From the NCBI RefSeq assembly GCF_026151205.1, contig NC_087082.1, forward strand, positions 7,075,908 through 7,139,907: a DNA stretch of 64,000 bases, read 5' to 3'. Shown here in pieces: positions 42,901 to 54,300 of the stretch. The DNA comes from Bolinopsis microptera. Its lineage: Eukaryota; Ctenophora; Tentaculata; Lobata; Bolinopsidae. The notes beneath the pieces were generated by a model, which had not been told where the DNA came from, did not search any database, and saw only the letters and a list, made by a program, of their open reading frames with translations. The number at the start of each line of letters is the position of its first letter. Position 1 is the stretch's first letter. The position numbers and the translations under genes were made by a program.

Positions 42901-45058
42901 GTGGCCCCTGGGAGTGGCCTGAGTGGGTTGAGAGGTCGAAACTTGGTTTTTATGATGGTTTGGGATAGGCAGTACCCATTTTTATACTAGAACATGGGCC
43001 ACCTACCCCGGAACATAAATCGCATACGGGGGTAAAGATTCTCAGTCTGAATTTGTATGGGATTTCAGCTGGATTTCATCTATTTTGGGATGGGCGTGGC
43101 TCCTGGGAGTGGCCTGAGTGGTTTGAGAGGTCGAAACTTGGTTTTTTTTTATGGTTTGGGATAGGTAGTACCCATTTTTATACTAAAACATGGGCCACCT
43201 ACCCCGGAACATAAATCGCATACGGGGGTAAAGATTTTAAAGTCTGGATTTTAGCTGGATTTCAGTAATTTTGGGATGGGCGTGGCCCCTGGGAGTGGCC
43301 TGAGTGGGTTGAGAGGTCGAAACTTGGTTTTTATGATGGTTTGGGATAGGTAGTACCCATTTTTATACTAAAACATGGGCCACCTACCCCGGAACATAAA
43401 TCGCATACGGGGGTAAAGATTTTAAAGTCTGGATTTTAGCTGGATTTCAGCTATTTTGGGATGGGCGTGGCTCCTGGGAGTGGCCTGAGTGGGTTGAGAG
43501 AACAAAACTTGGTTTTTATGATGGTTTGGGATAGGTACTAGCTATTCAACCACTAAAACATCTGTCACCTACCCCGGAACACAAATCACATACAGGGCCG
43601 AGTAAAGATTTTTGACTTGAATTATAGCTTTTCTGGGGTCGGTGCGGCCCTTGGATGTGGTTCCAAGTTGGGTTCAAGGTGTTATTTAGTTATTCATATC
43701 ATAGTGTCTATAAATATACGAGCAGTTTATTTTGACTTTTGAAGGGTTACCGTCATAAATTCTACAAATATAATTATTTTAACGTACGTGCGGCGCGCAA
43801 ATCGCATACAAAATCGCATACACATTTCAGGGAAACGTCTTCTGATATCATCTTTTTGGAAGGAGCGTTGGACAATTTTGTATAATCGACGCGCAACAGT
43901 ACAGCGCGCTGTTATTAATTATATGATATAATGTATAATACTAGACGAGAAAATTGTCACATGTTTAGTTGTGATGTTGTAGAGTTGTAGTAGAGCATTA
44001 CAACTCTATCGATCTGATGATTTACCTTAATATCACATATACCTATATCGCATTTGATAATGTTCATCATTTTTAAAATGTCCGTTTTCAATGTCGTTCC
44101 GCACATTTTCATCGCTCTGTTTCAGAAATTTATGAACGTAACAATCCTCTCCGCTGGTACGCTTGCGTTCTTTGGGTTCGTTGCGGAGATTGAAAACTGG
44201 ATTCCCAGAAACATGGCGGTGGTTTGGATACTGTACGTGTTCGGTACCATGTGCATCACAGGTGATACTTTTAAAAAATCATACTCTCCAGTATTCACTA
44301 TTTTCGTTCGTAAGAACGCCAACTGTTGACTGTAAACCGATAATAGTTAGGGAACGACATTTCCCCATGATTTTCTTTCAAGAATTTTTCTAAAATAATT
44401 AAAAAAAGCTAAAATTTGTAAAAACCCGATTAATCTGCACAGGAGTGGTACCCTTGCTGTTCGACATGAGCACAGAGTCAAGTCACCCTGTCAGCGAGGA
44501 ACTGAGCTCAACGATAATGGTATTGGGTAACCAGATGATGTGTAACGTGTTCACTGTAATCCTGCAGATACCTAATCTCAGTGAGTGTTTTACATCTTGT
44601 TATTTTATACATATTAGCTGGTTCTGCCCTGATTTTCCGATGTAAGATTTTGAAAATGTTTAAAAAGCTTAATTTAGTGGAACCAGTCTATGACACTTAG
44701 TACGTGACCCCCCCCCCCCCCGCAAGGAACCAGTTAGTGGCGTAACGTTACGCCACTGCCTGCAGGGCCAGCAGTCCGGACTAAGGCACACTGAGCTGAC
44801 TATCTTTGATTGAATCGTAACTGCTATTTGTCATGTCGATATGACATGATATATCACCTAGCCCATTTCTCAGTTACTGACGAGGAAAAGGACAGATTAA
44901 ACTACGTTTTGCTTGCATCGTACGCCATCGCAATCCTCTTATCAGTTCTGTACAGAACTACAAACGTGAGGTTGTTGATAGACGCATATTCGATAACAAT
45001 AGATCAGCTGGATACGCGAAGTATTCAACAGATACGGAACGCTGGAGTCAGGATGTAA
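27932..45058 (+). CDS. SLC49A4: SLC49-family major facilitator transporter (SLC49A4/DIRC2-like)
   Basis: Fourteen exons: 27932-28003, 28437-28595, 29110-29200, 29518-29576, 29769-29909, 30083-30197, 30356-30421, 30682-30829, 32145-32271, 33298-33362, 33520-33679, 44126-44261, 44443-44580 and 44874-45058 (stop TAA). GT-AG sites and phases are consistent throughout, giving about 553 residues. An acidic, soluble N-terminus of about 85 residues precedes a 12-TM MFS core. Family marks include GNAWGPIASAM after TM1, NWFPTKERIVATGVV in the TM4-5 region, YFPSRPQFAPTASAVAAR in the central loop and GLLGFVGLLASVPTN in the second half. SLC49 proteins include haem/choline-type FLVCR transporters and the lysosomal SLC49A4, reported to export pyridoxine. 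Residues 5-10 (ERQRLI) fit the acidic dileucine lysosomal-sorting consensus, supporting the SLC49A4 branch. The start ATG is in frame with this motif. Member assignment and substrate are inferred. Confidence 0.9.
30196..30262. repeat. (ACT)n microsatellite
   Basis: ACT/TAC trinucleotide repeats just downstream of the donor of exon 6 of the SLC49-like gene, with small interruptions. Confidence 0.9.
30628..30650. repeat. Poly-G tract (~23 nt)
   Basis: An uninterrupted G run 30 bp upstream of the acceptor of the exon starting 30682. It is G-quadruplex-prone on the transcript strand and may affect splicing of exon 8. Confidence 0.9.
31292..31605. mobile_element. Foldback (palindromic) element in intron 8
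   Basis: Arms of about 125 bp at 31292-31419 and 31481-31605 are near-perfect inverted complements. A second perfect inverted pair (ATTAGTAAACATACGGTT / complement) meets head to head at 31440-31441 in the loop. The whole forms a ~310-nt hairpin in the SLC49 pre-mRNA. Flanking TATACATAT-type simple sequence on both sides obscures any target duplication. No coding sequence. Confidence 0.8.
31783..32101 (+). mobile_element. Non-autonomous Helitron (copy 1)
   Basis: Starts TCTTACTATATATAAAGCGA and ends GGGTTCCTGCTAG, sitting between A (31782) and T (32102). TC...CTAG termini inserted between A and T without duplication are the diagnostic Helitron signature. A longer copy with the same ends is at 48374-48858. 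The element ends only 43 bp before the acceptor of the exon at 32145, leaving a short intact branch and pyrimidine region. Confidence 0.7.
32515..32600 (-). mobile_element. LINE C-terminal relic in intron 9
   Basis: On the - strand the peptide GVYITLTVFKCVNNIAPDYI resembles the conserved (L/I)xVFKxLNxxAPxYL segment near the C-terminus of many LINE reverse transcriptases. Frames around it are degraded. Short match, so tentative. Confidence 0.35.
34034..34160. repeat. G-rich degenerate repeat (GTAGGAAGCGGG)
   Basis: About eight imperfect repeats of GGGGTGTAGGAAGCGGGGG in intron 11 upstream of the satellite array. Purine-rich, no coding potential. Confidence 0.85.
34790..43840. repeat. ~9-kb foldback: inverted pair of ~185-bp satellite arrays in intron 11
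   Basis: Head-to-tail units occupy about 34814-38620 (some 20 copies) in one orientation. The same units occupy about 39290-43650 (some 23 copies) in the opposite orientation, around a spacer at 38621-39289. The unit is 183-197 bp and includes CCCCGTATGCGATTTATGTT, CCCATGTTTTAGTAT / AAAAATGGG (itself palindromic), CAAGTTTCGACCTC and CCACTCCCAGGGGCCACGCC. Two length classes differ by a CCATACAAATCCAGACTGAG-type insertion and alternate in short higher-order blocks. Similarity between the two sides extends past the arrays: GTATGCGATTTGTATGCGAT near 34810 is mirrored near 43800, and ACGTTTCC near 34794 by GGAAACGT near 43830. This suggests one foldback element rather than two chance arrays. It makes up most of the 10.4-kb intron of the SLC49-like gene. 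Confidence 0.9.
38991..39282 (+). repeat. Dispersed ~290-bp repeat, copy 1 (spacer of the foldback)
   Basis: Shares an ordered series of words with 61787-62073 (CAGATCAGATGCAACA, GAACAATATAGGTG, TTTAATATT, ATTCAAATTTTCAAA-like, CAGCATGCCATCTGCAAAG-like, GTAAGACCCAACA, CCCACCCC). It is probably an interspersed element that now forms the loop between the inverted satellite arrays. Confidence 0.7.
44708..44722. repeat. Poly-C tract
   Basis: A run of about 14 C in the last intron of the SLC49-like gene, followed at 44737-44756 by the perfect 20-bp palindrome GTGGCGTAACGTTACGCCAC. Confidence 0.85.
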
Positions 45059-47439
45059 GAAAACAGCAGTATGTAACTATTACTTCTGCAACAACAACCA
45101 ATATGTGAGTGTTACGTTCACTTCCGCGGGCAAATGTCATTGTGTGCGCCGTTGAAAATGTTTTGAGTGCGGGAGCAGATCTTACCTGGGTTGGGGCCGC
45201 CCAGTAAGAGCAGATCTCTAACACCTTATATGGGCATCACGTGTAACAGATCAAGCGTAACACCCGTTTGCCCGTTTGGGGGATTTCCTAAGAAGTTTTG
45301 AACTATTGTGTCACGTGATCGGATCTCAATACACATTCCGTGCTGATAAAAAACATCAACCGAGTGCTTGATGCACATAATGTTTAAAAAATTATGAATG
45401 TGAAAATATGATTGAATCCCTGGATAATACTCCGCTTAATTCGTGATAATAATTATGTATTAGGATTTTTAATTTTTGTAAATATTATGCTAATTTTCAT
45501 AATTTGTAGTTTGTTTTGTCAGCGTTTATTATTCAGTGTTATTTTCACAGTTTTAGGAGACTACCAGAGAAATATTATAAAAACTCAAACCCTCAGAGTC
45601 AGAATATTTGTCCAAAAATGTATGGTCGAACTTTTCAATTATGTCGTTTAGTTTTATCATTTTTTTAAACGTTTTTCATCTTGAACTATAAGGTGATATT
45701 TTTCGTTAAGGGTCGGTGAATGTGTGATATATTACTAAGCATCATTTTTATCAATTGAATGTGGATATAGAATACAGTTATTTTTAACACAGATTTGGAG
45801 TCTATTTTTTTGCCATTGACAGCATTTACACCATCAGATAAATCTTTCAACTACTTTGTGCATAACGACTGAGAAATACAATTTATTTCTTCGTTGAAAA
45901 GCAAACAAAATTGAACGACGAGCTGGCTTAACCTTTTAGAGAAAATACTGCAAATGCTGTTAGTTACATCTTCAAAATTGATTTGCGCGTACGTTATTTT
46001 CATCCGCGCTCTTTTTCACTAGAAACCATTCGAAATCCGGATCAGTATGCGGTATGGTCTGGGATGTCTGGGCATTGCATAATGTGGCATGATATGAGCT
46101 GTGCTTGATTTGGACGGAAAATTGGGAGAGTTTTGTGAATGGTGAAGGGGGTTATTGTCAAACAAATTGATTTAATGTTTGCTGACGTCCGCAAGGCGGA
46201 AACCCCCCGCCGTCTGCATTTCTAAACCCCCTCAGCTGCCGACGTTATATGTGAACACTCCCTAAACGATCTTTTTGCGAATTTGAACTTAACGATGCTT
46301 CACGATACGGATAACTTATATTTTTGGTGCAACAATAATTTACCTAGCTCTTGGCCTTGTCTACATAGCTCTTGGCCTTGTCTACCTAGCTCTTGGCCTT
46401 GTCTACCTAAACTATTGCTAGTCTATTAGCATTGCTTGCTCCTCTCACGTATATTGTATTTGCGAGAAGCTCGAATAGAACGCCGCATATTATTATTGGG
46501 ACTAGTAACGATAATCGGTTTTCAAAAACAAATAATTTGTAATTAATTTTATTTTATTGAATCTACATTATATTCATACATTATAGTACATAATACACAA
46601 AAGTTTATTCATTATTAATTCACAAATATGCTCTTTAAGTTTAGAATCTAGAAGTACATGAAATTAGAAATTAAGAAATCATCTAATGTTCAAAACATGT
46701 TTTAAGGGCATCTACTTAAGCTTAGAACGTCCGCCAAAATCGCAGATTTTCAGACCACCCCCCCTGTCCGGGTGTGTCCGAATTTTCAAAACCACCCCCT
46801 CTCACAGACGTCCAGATTTCCAGCTACTTTTAAAAGTACAAATAAAACCAACTCAAATTCATTGTTAATAAAATGTGTAGTTACTTAAAATTGACAATAA
46901 TACATTTAGTGTCGAACAAGTTTAGCACAGTTACATTTAAGTACATTAATTAAGTACTCGCTTAAAATACAGGGATCTAAACTTGCAAGTAATTAGTGTC
47001 AAAGAGTTGAAATAAATGGGACTTTTTCGTTAATTCTGCCAAAATTCCCGGACGTCCGGATTTTCAGAAACCACCCCCTCCCCCTAGCTGTCTGGATTTC
47101 AAAAACCACCGGCCCCTCCCCGCTAAGTAGATGTCACCGGCCTTAGATAACCTTAGCATAGTCCTCCTGACCTAGGCATAGGGAAAGAAATTCAAGGAAA
47201 TTAACATCTTAAGAGTAACTATCTAATCTGCACGATTTACCTGACTATTCTCACATGATGTTATAGTGGGAACACACAAATGTAAAATAAAAAAGCTAAT
47301 ATGCGAGTAACACTAACAGTAACATGCAGCTATGAATGAACATGTAACCTACAATTAGTTCCACTAAATCAATCGCCAAGAAATTCTAATCTTAACCATT
47401 ATAACAGCATATGGGCCGCAGCTCTGAAATGGTATTGGT
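45059..47439. other. Intergenic region between convergent genes
   Basis: 3' flank of the SLC49-like gene. It contains a 21-bp tandem repeat (CTAGCTCTTGGCCTTGTCTA, three copies, 46345-46409) and two relatives of a CCGGATTTTCAGAAACCACC-type sequence (about 46740-46815 and 47045-47120). No exon, RNA gene or complete transposon was recognised. Confidence 0.45.
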
Positions 47440-47531
47440 TTATTTGGGGACCCCATGCTGATGCTGATAGTGTTCATAAACATGCCAATAGACGCTGCAC
47501 GGCGGAATGACAGTCTGAGCGCCGCCCAGTA
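47440..47531 (-). mobile_element. Micro-transposon family, inverted copy
   Basis: On the - strand this resembles the TTACTGGGCCGCGCTCAG element (TACTGGGCGGCGCTCAGACT ... GGGGTCCCCAAATAA). It lies in inverted orientation 154 bp from the copy at 47686. No convincing 9-bp duplication remains. Confidence 0.55.
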
Positions 47532-47685
47532 TAACTATAATCAATATTAAAAAGGTTAAATTGCTTCCCCGAAGATGGAAGAGCTATGAGCAAACTGCAA
47601 AACTGTTCTAGTGCAACACGAATTTAAATGTTTATGGCTCGGGTTAGGGTTACAGTTAAATTCGGGGTTAGGATTCAGGCGAGAC

Positions 47686-47789
47686 TTACTTAGCCTGTCA
47701 GTGTCATTCCGCCGAATCTCTATTCGGCTATATTGTATATGTTTAATGTTTATGAACATTATCAATTATAGCCTGGGGTTCCCAGGTAA
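47686..47789 (+). mobile_element. Micro-transposon family, copy with decayed 9-bp duplication
   Basis: Starts TTACTTAGCCTGTCAGTG and ends GGGGTTCCCAGGTAA. Flanked by AGGCGAGAC (47677-47685) and AGGCAAAAC (47790-47798), a 9-bp duplication with two differences, consistent with an older insertion than the copies at 25816 and 27100. Confidence 0.65.
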
Positions 47790-48188
47790 AGGCAAAACCG
47801 TTTTTTCGATTAGAAAACGATTACACCCAAGTCACGTTACGTGGCGCTGGCGAGTGAAGTTGTAAAAACCCATGTATTACTATTACTAGTCATCACATTT
47901 TAATATTAATATTATTAGTATTACTATTATTACTAGTATTAATACAAATAGTTAATACCATCTCAATTCTCATTTACTTTAATTTAAATAATATTTAAAA
48001 ACATAAACAAAATATTTTTTGTTGGTTACGTTAATATAACCTTCCTTTGGCATATTTGCATATTTGCATTTTGCACACACATAAATTCTAAAACCTATGT
48101 ATTTATAGTTTATACTTTCTCTGTTCAACTGCATATTAACAATTATTCATGTCCTAATACCAGTGCTGCTCCTGAGTCACGCGATCCT

Positions 48189-48313
48189 CTAGAAACCAAT
48201 GATTATAAGAGTTGTGAGGAGGCCGACCAATAAACTGCAAAGAGTTTGACCTTGAGGGGCGGCAGAATAACATTCGGAACTTTCATAGTTTGCTGCATCA
48301 CTGCAGTCAACCG
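48189..48313 (-). CDS. C-terminal exon with hydrophobic anchor
   Basis: On the - strand a CTCAG acceptor in phase 1 leads to [20 protein letters not shown], then [20 protein letters not shown] and stop. Small residues (SAA), a short spacer and a hydrophobic terminus without a cytoplasmic tail are the layout of a GPI-attachment signal. A C-terminal TM helix is the alternative. The phase matches the LDLa exon at 49044-49166. Confidence 0.7.
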
Positions 48314-51300
48314 CTGAGATGAGAAAAACGTTAGATATGTAAACTGAGAGTCAATTCAATTTTAAGTTCTCAATCTTACTATATATAAAGCGAGACGATA
48401 TATATATAATATATGTATATATAAATAATAAATAGTTGTTGCTTGGTTTCCCAAAAGAGAGTGCTCGACTGCAGTTAAGCAGGCGCATTATAATTCGAAC
48501 AATTGAAACAAATCAAATTGGCGGGGAAACCACAAACGATCCGTTTCATGATATGTATAAAACAATACCAATCATCAGTGCACTGATGATCCGTACCATT
48601 TTACTGACACCACGGCATCAACTTTAACACGACGTGTTCCGCAAAAACCTTAAAAGATATAAAACTGAAACTTTTTTGACTGGGTCAAATGCTTTAATGG
48701 CCTTCAAATCAGCATGAAAAAATAAAAAATTGGCCAAGGAATCAGAATTTTAGTGCACAAAATTTGGACCCTCAAGTGGTGTCAAAAACGCGAATTAAAT
48801 AGGTAACAATTATTCAAGTCTCTTGACACTAAGTTAGGGTTAAACGGGTTTCTGCTAGTAACTATAAAGCGGAGTAAAGATGTTGAACTCTACAAGTGAG
48901 TTATATAATATACAGTGGAAAACTATATAATGGAAAACTATGGAAAACTATCACGTTTGATTAAACGTTTTAAAGTTAAAAGTTAATGGCAAACTCAAAA
49001 GTATTTAATGTCAAATTCAAAAAAGAGTTTATTAAAACTCAACCTGGGCAATTTTCTTCATCTGACCCATCTTCACAATCTGGATCTCCGTCACAAACAT
49101 ATGATTCCCGAATACATTGCTCTTGATCCGCGCACTTTACATATCCTGTGTCACATTCGGCGGCCACTGGTGAAAGTAATCGGTATTAACAGACTTCTGA
49201 GTAGTTGATGTTAATAGTCTAATAGACTTATAGTTATGAGTATTTAGTTGATATTTATAGACTTCTGGGTAGTTGATATTAATAGACTTTTAGTTATGAA
49301 TATGTAGTTGATATTAATAGACTTCGGAGTAGTTGATATTAATAGACTTTTAGTTATGAGTATGTAATTGATGTTAATAGACTTTTAGTTATGAGTATTT
49401 AGTTGATATTTATAGACTTCTGGGTAGTTGATATCAATAGACTTTTAGTTATGAGTATGTAGTTGATATTAATAGACTTCGGAGTAGTTGATATTAATAG
49501 ACTTTTAGTTATGAGTATGTAATTGATGTTAATAGACTTTTAGTTATGAGTATGTAGTTGATATTAATAGACTTTTAGTTATGAGTTTTTAGTTGATATT
49601 AATAAACTTTTAGTTATGAGTATGTAGTTGATATTAATAGACTTTTAGTTATGAGTATGTAGTTGATATTAATAGACTTCTGAGTAGTTGATATTAATAG
49701 ACTTTAAGGTATGAGTATGTAGTTGATATTAATAGACTTTTAGTTATGAGTATGTAGTTGATATTAATAGACTTCTGAGTAGTTGATATTAATAGACTTT
49801 TAATTATGAGTATGTAGTTGATATTAATAGACTTTTAGTTATGGGTATGTAGTTGATATTAATAGACTTTTAGTTATGAGTAAGACACACGCCACACATG
49901 ATCTCAGCTATAATACTATGAGTATTTATGATTTAATTTGAAGATCAAAATGCTTACCAGGGCATGTAGGTATATCACATAACCCCCCTCGAGGATTAGT
50001 TCCCTCACTATTCAAACACCAGGGTTTTGATTCACTGAGGAAAACGACGACACATGTTATAATGAATAATTTCTAAAAGTAAAAAGAAATTTCTCAGATC
50101 ATTTATACTCCAAAGCCCCTCCATTGCAGTTTTATTGTAGATTTTACTTAAATTTACAAAAATATTTGTGCCCCTACCTTGTGCTCGACTTGATAACAAT
50201 GATTATGGAACACTACCAGATATCAGATATTGAAGACTTACCCGTCTGGATTTCTGCAATAGTTCTCTTGCAGTCCTGAATCAGGGTAGCTGAAAATGTA
50301 TTTGTAATAAGATATTTTCCTCAAGTAGGTAGTGTTGTGAATCGTAACTAACAATTTGGCTTCTGTCGAGAGCCCTTTTAGAAAAATTTCGAAGTTTGGG
50401 TGTAAAATTATTTAGGACGCTCGATTAAATTAAATAGAGTACATGTCTCATCTTCCAAAATCCGAATAATTTGGATAAGAATAAATCTAATTCTGGATTA
50501 TGCCGTATTGTGGCCGCCTGTGGGTGAGACTAGCTTATACCTGTTGTGCCTTAGAAGCACCAAGAAAACTTACTTCTCAGGAGTTCTGCTGTGTGTATTA
50601 GGTGATTGAGAGTCCCATCTCTGGCAGACGTATCCTGATGCTGTGACTGATACAGTTCCTCTGTAGTCTGATCCATCCTCACCCGCTTTAACACACTCGT
50701 CTGGAGCTGGAGTTAATCCATTTGTTATTCTTTTTAGAAACGTTAATAATGAATAAAAGTAGTTTCTTGATAGAAGAAACTGCTCACGAAGGAAGAGACT
50801 AAAGATAAAGAGCCTGAGTTTGACAGTGAAGAAGCATCTAAGTTCTTTGAAAGGAGTACAAAGATGATGACCGAGAGCGTGACTATGTAAACCCCACAGG
50901 ACTGAAATACCTCGACAAACCTAATTGGATCTGCAGTACAGCGCCATTCACATGGGATGAATTCCACCTAAAGCTTAAGTCAAGGAGAAATAGGTCAGCA
51001 CCTGGGTCAAATGGTGTCAACTACCTGATCTACAAGAAGTGTCGAACTTTAGGTCACCATCTACACCATCTGATATGCAGGATTTGGAAAACAGGAGTTG
51101 TCCCCCTCCCCCACAGTGGAAGGTGGGAGTGAGTACATTAATTCCTAAAACGGATGATCCAAAAGATCCTGGCAAGTTCCGTAACATCACACTCCAAAAC
51201 TGTAGTGGAGAGCTGTTCTTTGCCATCTGGGGAGACCGTGTACTTGAGCACATGACACGAAATCTGTTCGTTGACACCTCAGTACAGAAAGGTTTCATGA

Positions 51301-54300
51301 AGAAAACCCTTGGTTACCTAGAACACACTCAAGCCCTCCTTGAAGAGATTAAAGATGCTAAAAGCCACAGAAGACAAGTCCACGTGATCTGGATTGACCT
51401 TATGAATGCGTATGGGAGAGTCCCGCACAGCCTTATTATTTATGCCCCACGCCGGTACCACCTACCTGAAAGCTTCATTAAGCTTATAATTGAGTATTAT
51501 GGAAGCCTCAGTGTCCTAGTTAAGTGCAGGAAATGGACATCCAGAACATTCTGGTATGAGCTAGGCCTGTTCCAGGGAGACCCACTGTCCGTGATCCTGT
51601 TCCTTATAGTATTCAACATCTTACTGGAACTTCTAGCTGTACTGTGCAGTCAAGTTGGGTATGAGCCAAGCTTCAGTGATAGTAAGACCTCAAAGAAAGC
51701 ATTTGCTGATGACCTAACCCTGTTGTCGAAGAGCGAGAAGGAGATGAAGAAGATGTTGAAGGTAGTAGAAGAGTTCCTGGACTGGTCGAAGAAAATGAAG
51801 GCTAAACCATCGAAGTGCCTGTCTATGTCTATGAAGTGTACTGGTGGAAAGTACAATACCTATGATGCAGAGTTTGTACTAAGCGAACAACAGGTGCCGT
51901 CCATTATCCAAGCACCAATGAAGTTCCTAGGAATGTACAATGTATCTACATACATGTACAATGATTGTACATGTATGTAGATCTTGAGGTGAAGGAAATT
52001 CGGTACATGATTAAGAAGAAGCTAGAGGACCTTTTGGAAACAACGTCTAATGATGAAATCACGGGTCCAATGAAGGCGTGGGTGTATAACCACCTCATCA
52101 TTAGTAAGATGTCATGGGGGTTTACTGTTTATAACCTACGCATCACATTTGTGAGAGAGCTTGAGGCACTGTGTAGAAGAGTACCTTAAGAAGTGGCTAG
52201 GGATTGCGCATCCTTGTACCACCACCGTCCTCTACAGGAGTAGAGACCAGAAAGGATTGCAGCTGAAAAACATCTGCACTGAGTACAAAGTCATCCAACT
52301 TATTAAGGGACACCAACTTTGTAACTCTAGTGACCCCTACATCAAAAAAAGTGTACTCTAACCATAGGGCTATTGCAGACACACAGAAGATGTGGTCTTA
52401 TCCCAAAGAGCTGAAAGACCGTCAGCGCCAACTTTACTTCCAAGAGTTAGTTGGAAAACCTGCAGTTGGTACAACTGGCCTCGGTTATTGGACAAGATAT
52501 GAGGACACATCACTAGAGAGGAAACTGCTAACCAACATGGTGAGGACCTTTGATGAAGAGACACTTATTGTCTTATTTGTTCACTTTTTGTCAAAAAGCA
52601 GCAAAACCTCTTTCTCACATGGGAAAATACAATAACATTTGACACCACGTGGAATAACCTGATCTATCAACTTAATCCGGAACTGTTAAAGTTTCATGTC
52701 AATACTATCCATGACACTGCGTCAACACCTAGCAACCTAAAGCTTTGGAATAAAGCCGTTTCAGGAAACTGTAAACTCTGCAGCAAACAAGGGACACTCA
52801 ATCATATCCTCACGTTCTGCAAGGTTGCACTAAGACGGGGATGTTTCAACTGGCGCCATGATCAGGTCCTACGTGAAATCATGAAGACTGTTTCATCACA
52901 GATTGACGAGTTTAATTCCGACATTGCCAAGGAACCGAAGAGAGCACCGTCGGTCTTTCACAAGGCAGGCAATAAGCGCGAGAAGGTTACCCTAGCTGAC
53001 CCAACTCATCATAAGACCCAAAGATATTTCTTTTCAGATGCCAACGACTGGAAGATAATATTTGATGAGGATGAGAAACAGAGGAACTTCCCGCAGCACA
53101 TTGCACTATTGCAGCTACACCACTAAGACCTGATGTAGTGATCTATTCAGATAAAGCAAAGAAGGTTTATCTAATGGAGCTGACTTGTGGAAATGAGCAG
53201 AACTTTGCTGATCAAGAGAAGCGAAAGATGAAGAGATATCAGCAGCTGACAGAAGAGATAGAAGCCAACGGATGGGCTTGCAAGCTCCAGACAGTAGAAG
53301 TGGGAGCTCGAGGCATTTACAACTATAAGTATAGCCTCCCAACCTTTATGAACTACCTGAACGTAAAGAACAAAGAGAAGAAGAAGGCCTGCATAAAGAT
53401 CGCTGAGATCAGCCTGAGGGCATCGTATACCATTTATTTGTCCAGAAACACTACCATATGGACAGATGATTGGGAGTTAGTCAAGAGACCAGTGGCAGTG
53501 ATAGCATAGTAGGAGCGTAGAATGTTGGGCCAAGAAAAACATGTTTAATACCGCTATGAACCCGTCATAAGCCGGGGACTTCTATGAAAGTGATGATGCT
53601 GTGTTGTTAAAAGACCTTCGACCAATCAAAGATGTACCTCATCACGCCAAGCAGTTATGCTTGTAGGTGAATATACACTTATAGAGTGCAACAACTTTAT
53701 AACACTCCGATGGCTTGATAGTGAGGTTCAGGTAGATAAATTAGATTAAGGTTTGCGGTAAATCTACGATTGCGGTAAATTGGAGCGCAGGAAATCTGAA
53801 TTTGCGGTAAATAGGAACGCAGTAAATCGGAATCTGTAAACAAGGCCACTAGGCCAGGGCGGTGTAAATCGGACATTTGTGAATCGGAGCGCGCGGAAAA
53901 TGACGTATATGTTTTACAAAGGCTGTAAGACCCCTGGAGTCGATGCAAACATTAAAAAAACATATTTTCCAATATCTGGCATTCTGGATCATTGTTTATA
54001 CAAAGTGGAAATCATACGATGTCAAGTTTACAAATAATCACTAAAGTATTCTACCCGCACTGTAGACGTTTCTGTAGCGGTTTGATTTAAGGTGGATGGT
54101 TTGCTGGACCTTCGCACCCGATCCAGAGGCAGCACCGACATCAAGAAGTTAGCGCTCCGTCCACACACCAGCAAGCAGTTCGTGTCAATGGAGAATTGAC
54201 AAGATGGTTTGATGTCGATTCGGGGACTGGACAAGGTGATGTGCAAGGGCCCCCATTTTTAATCTTGTACTTAACTGGGGATTAGAACTTGCAGAGAAGT

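Noticed and set aside
51017-51298. - strand open frame of 93 residues
   Set aside because: Antisense shadow of the LINE reverse transcriptase, which has clear family motifs on the + strand.
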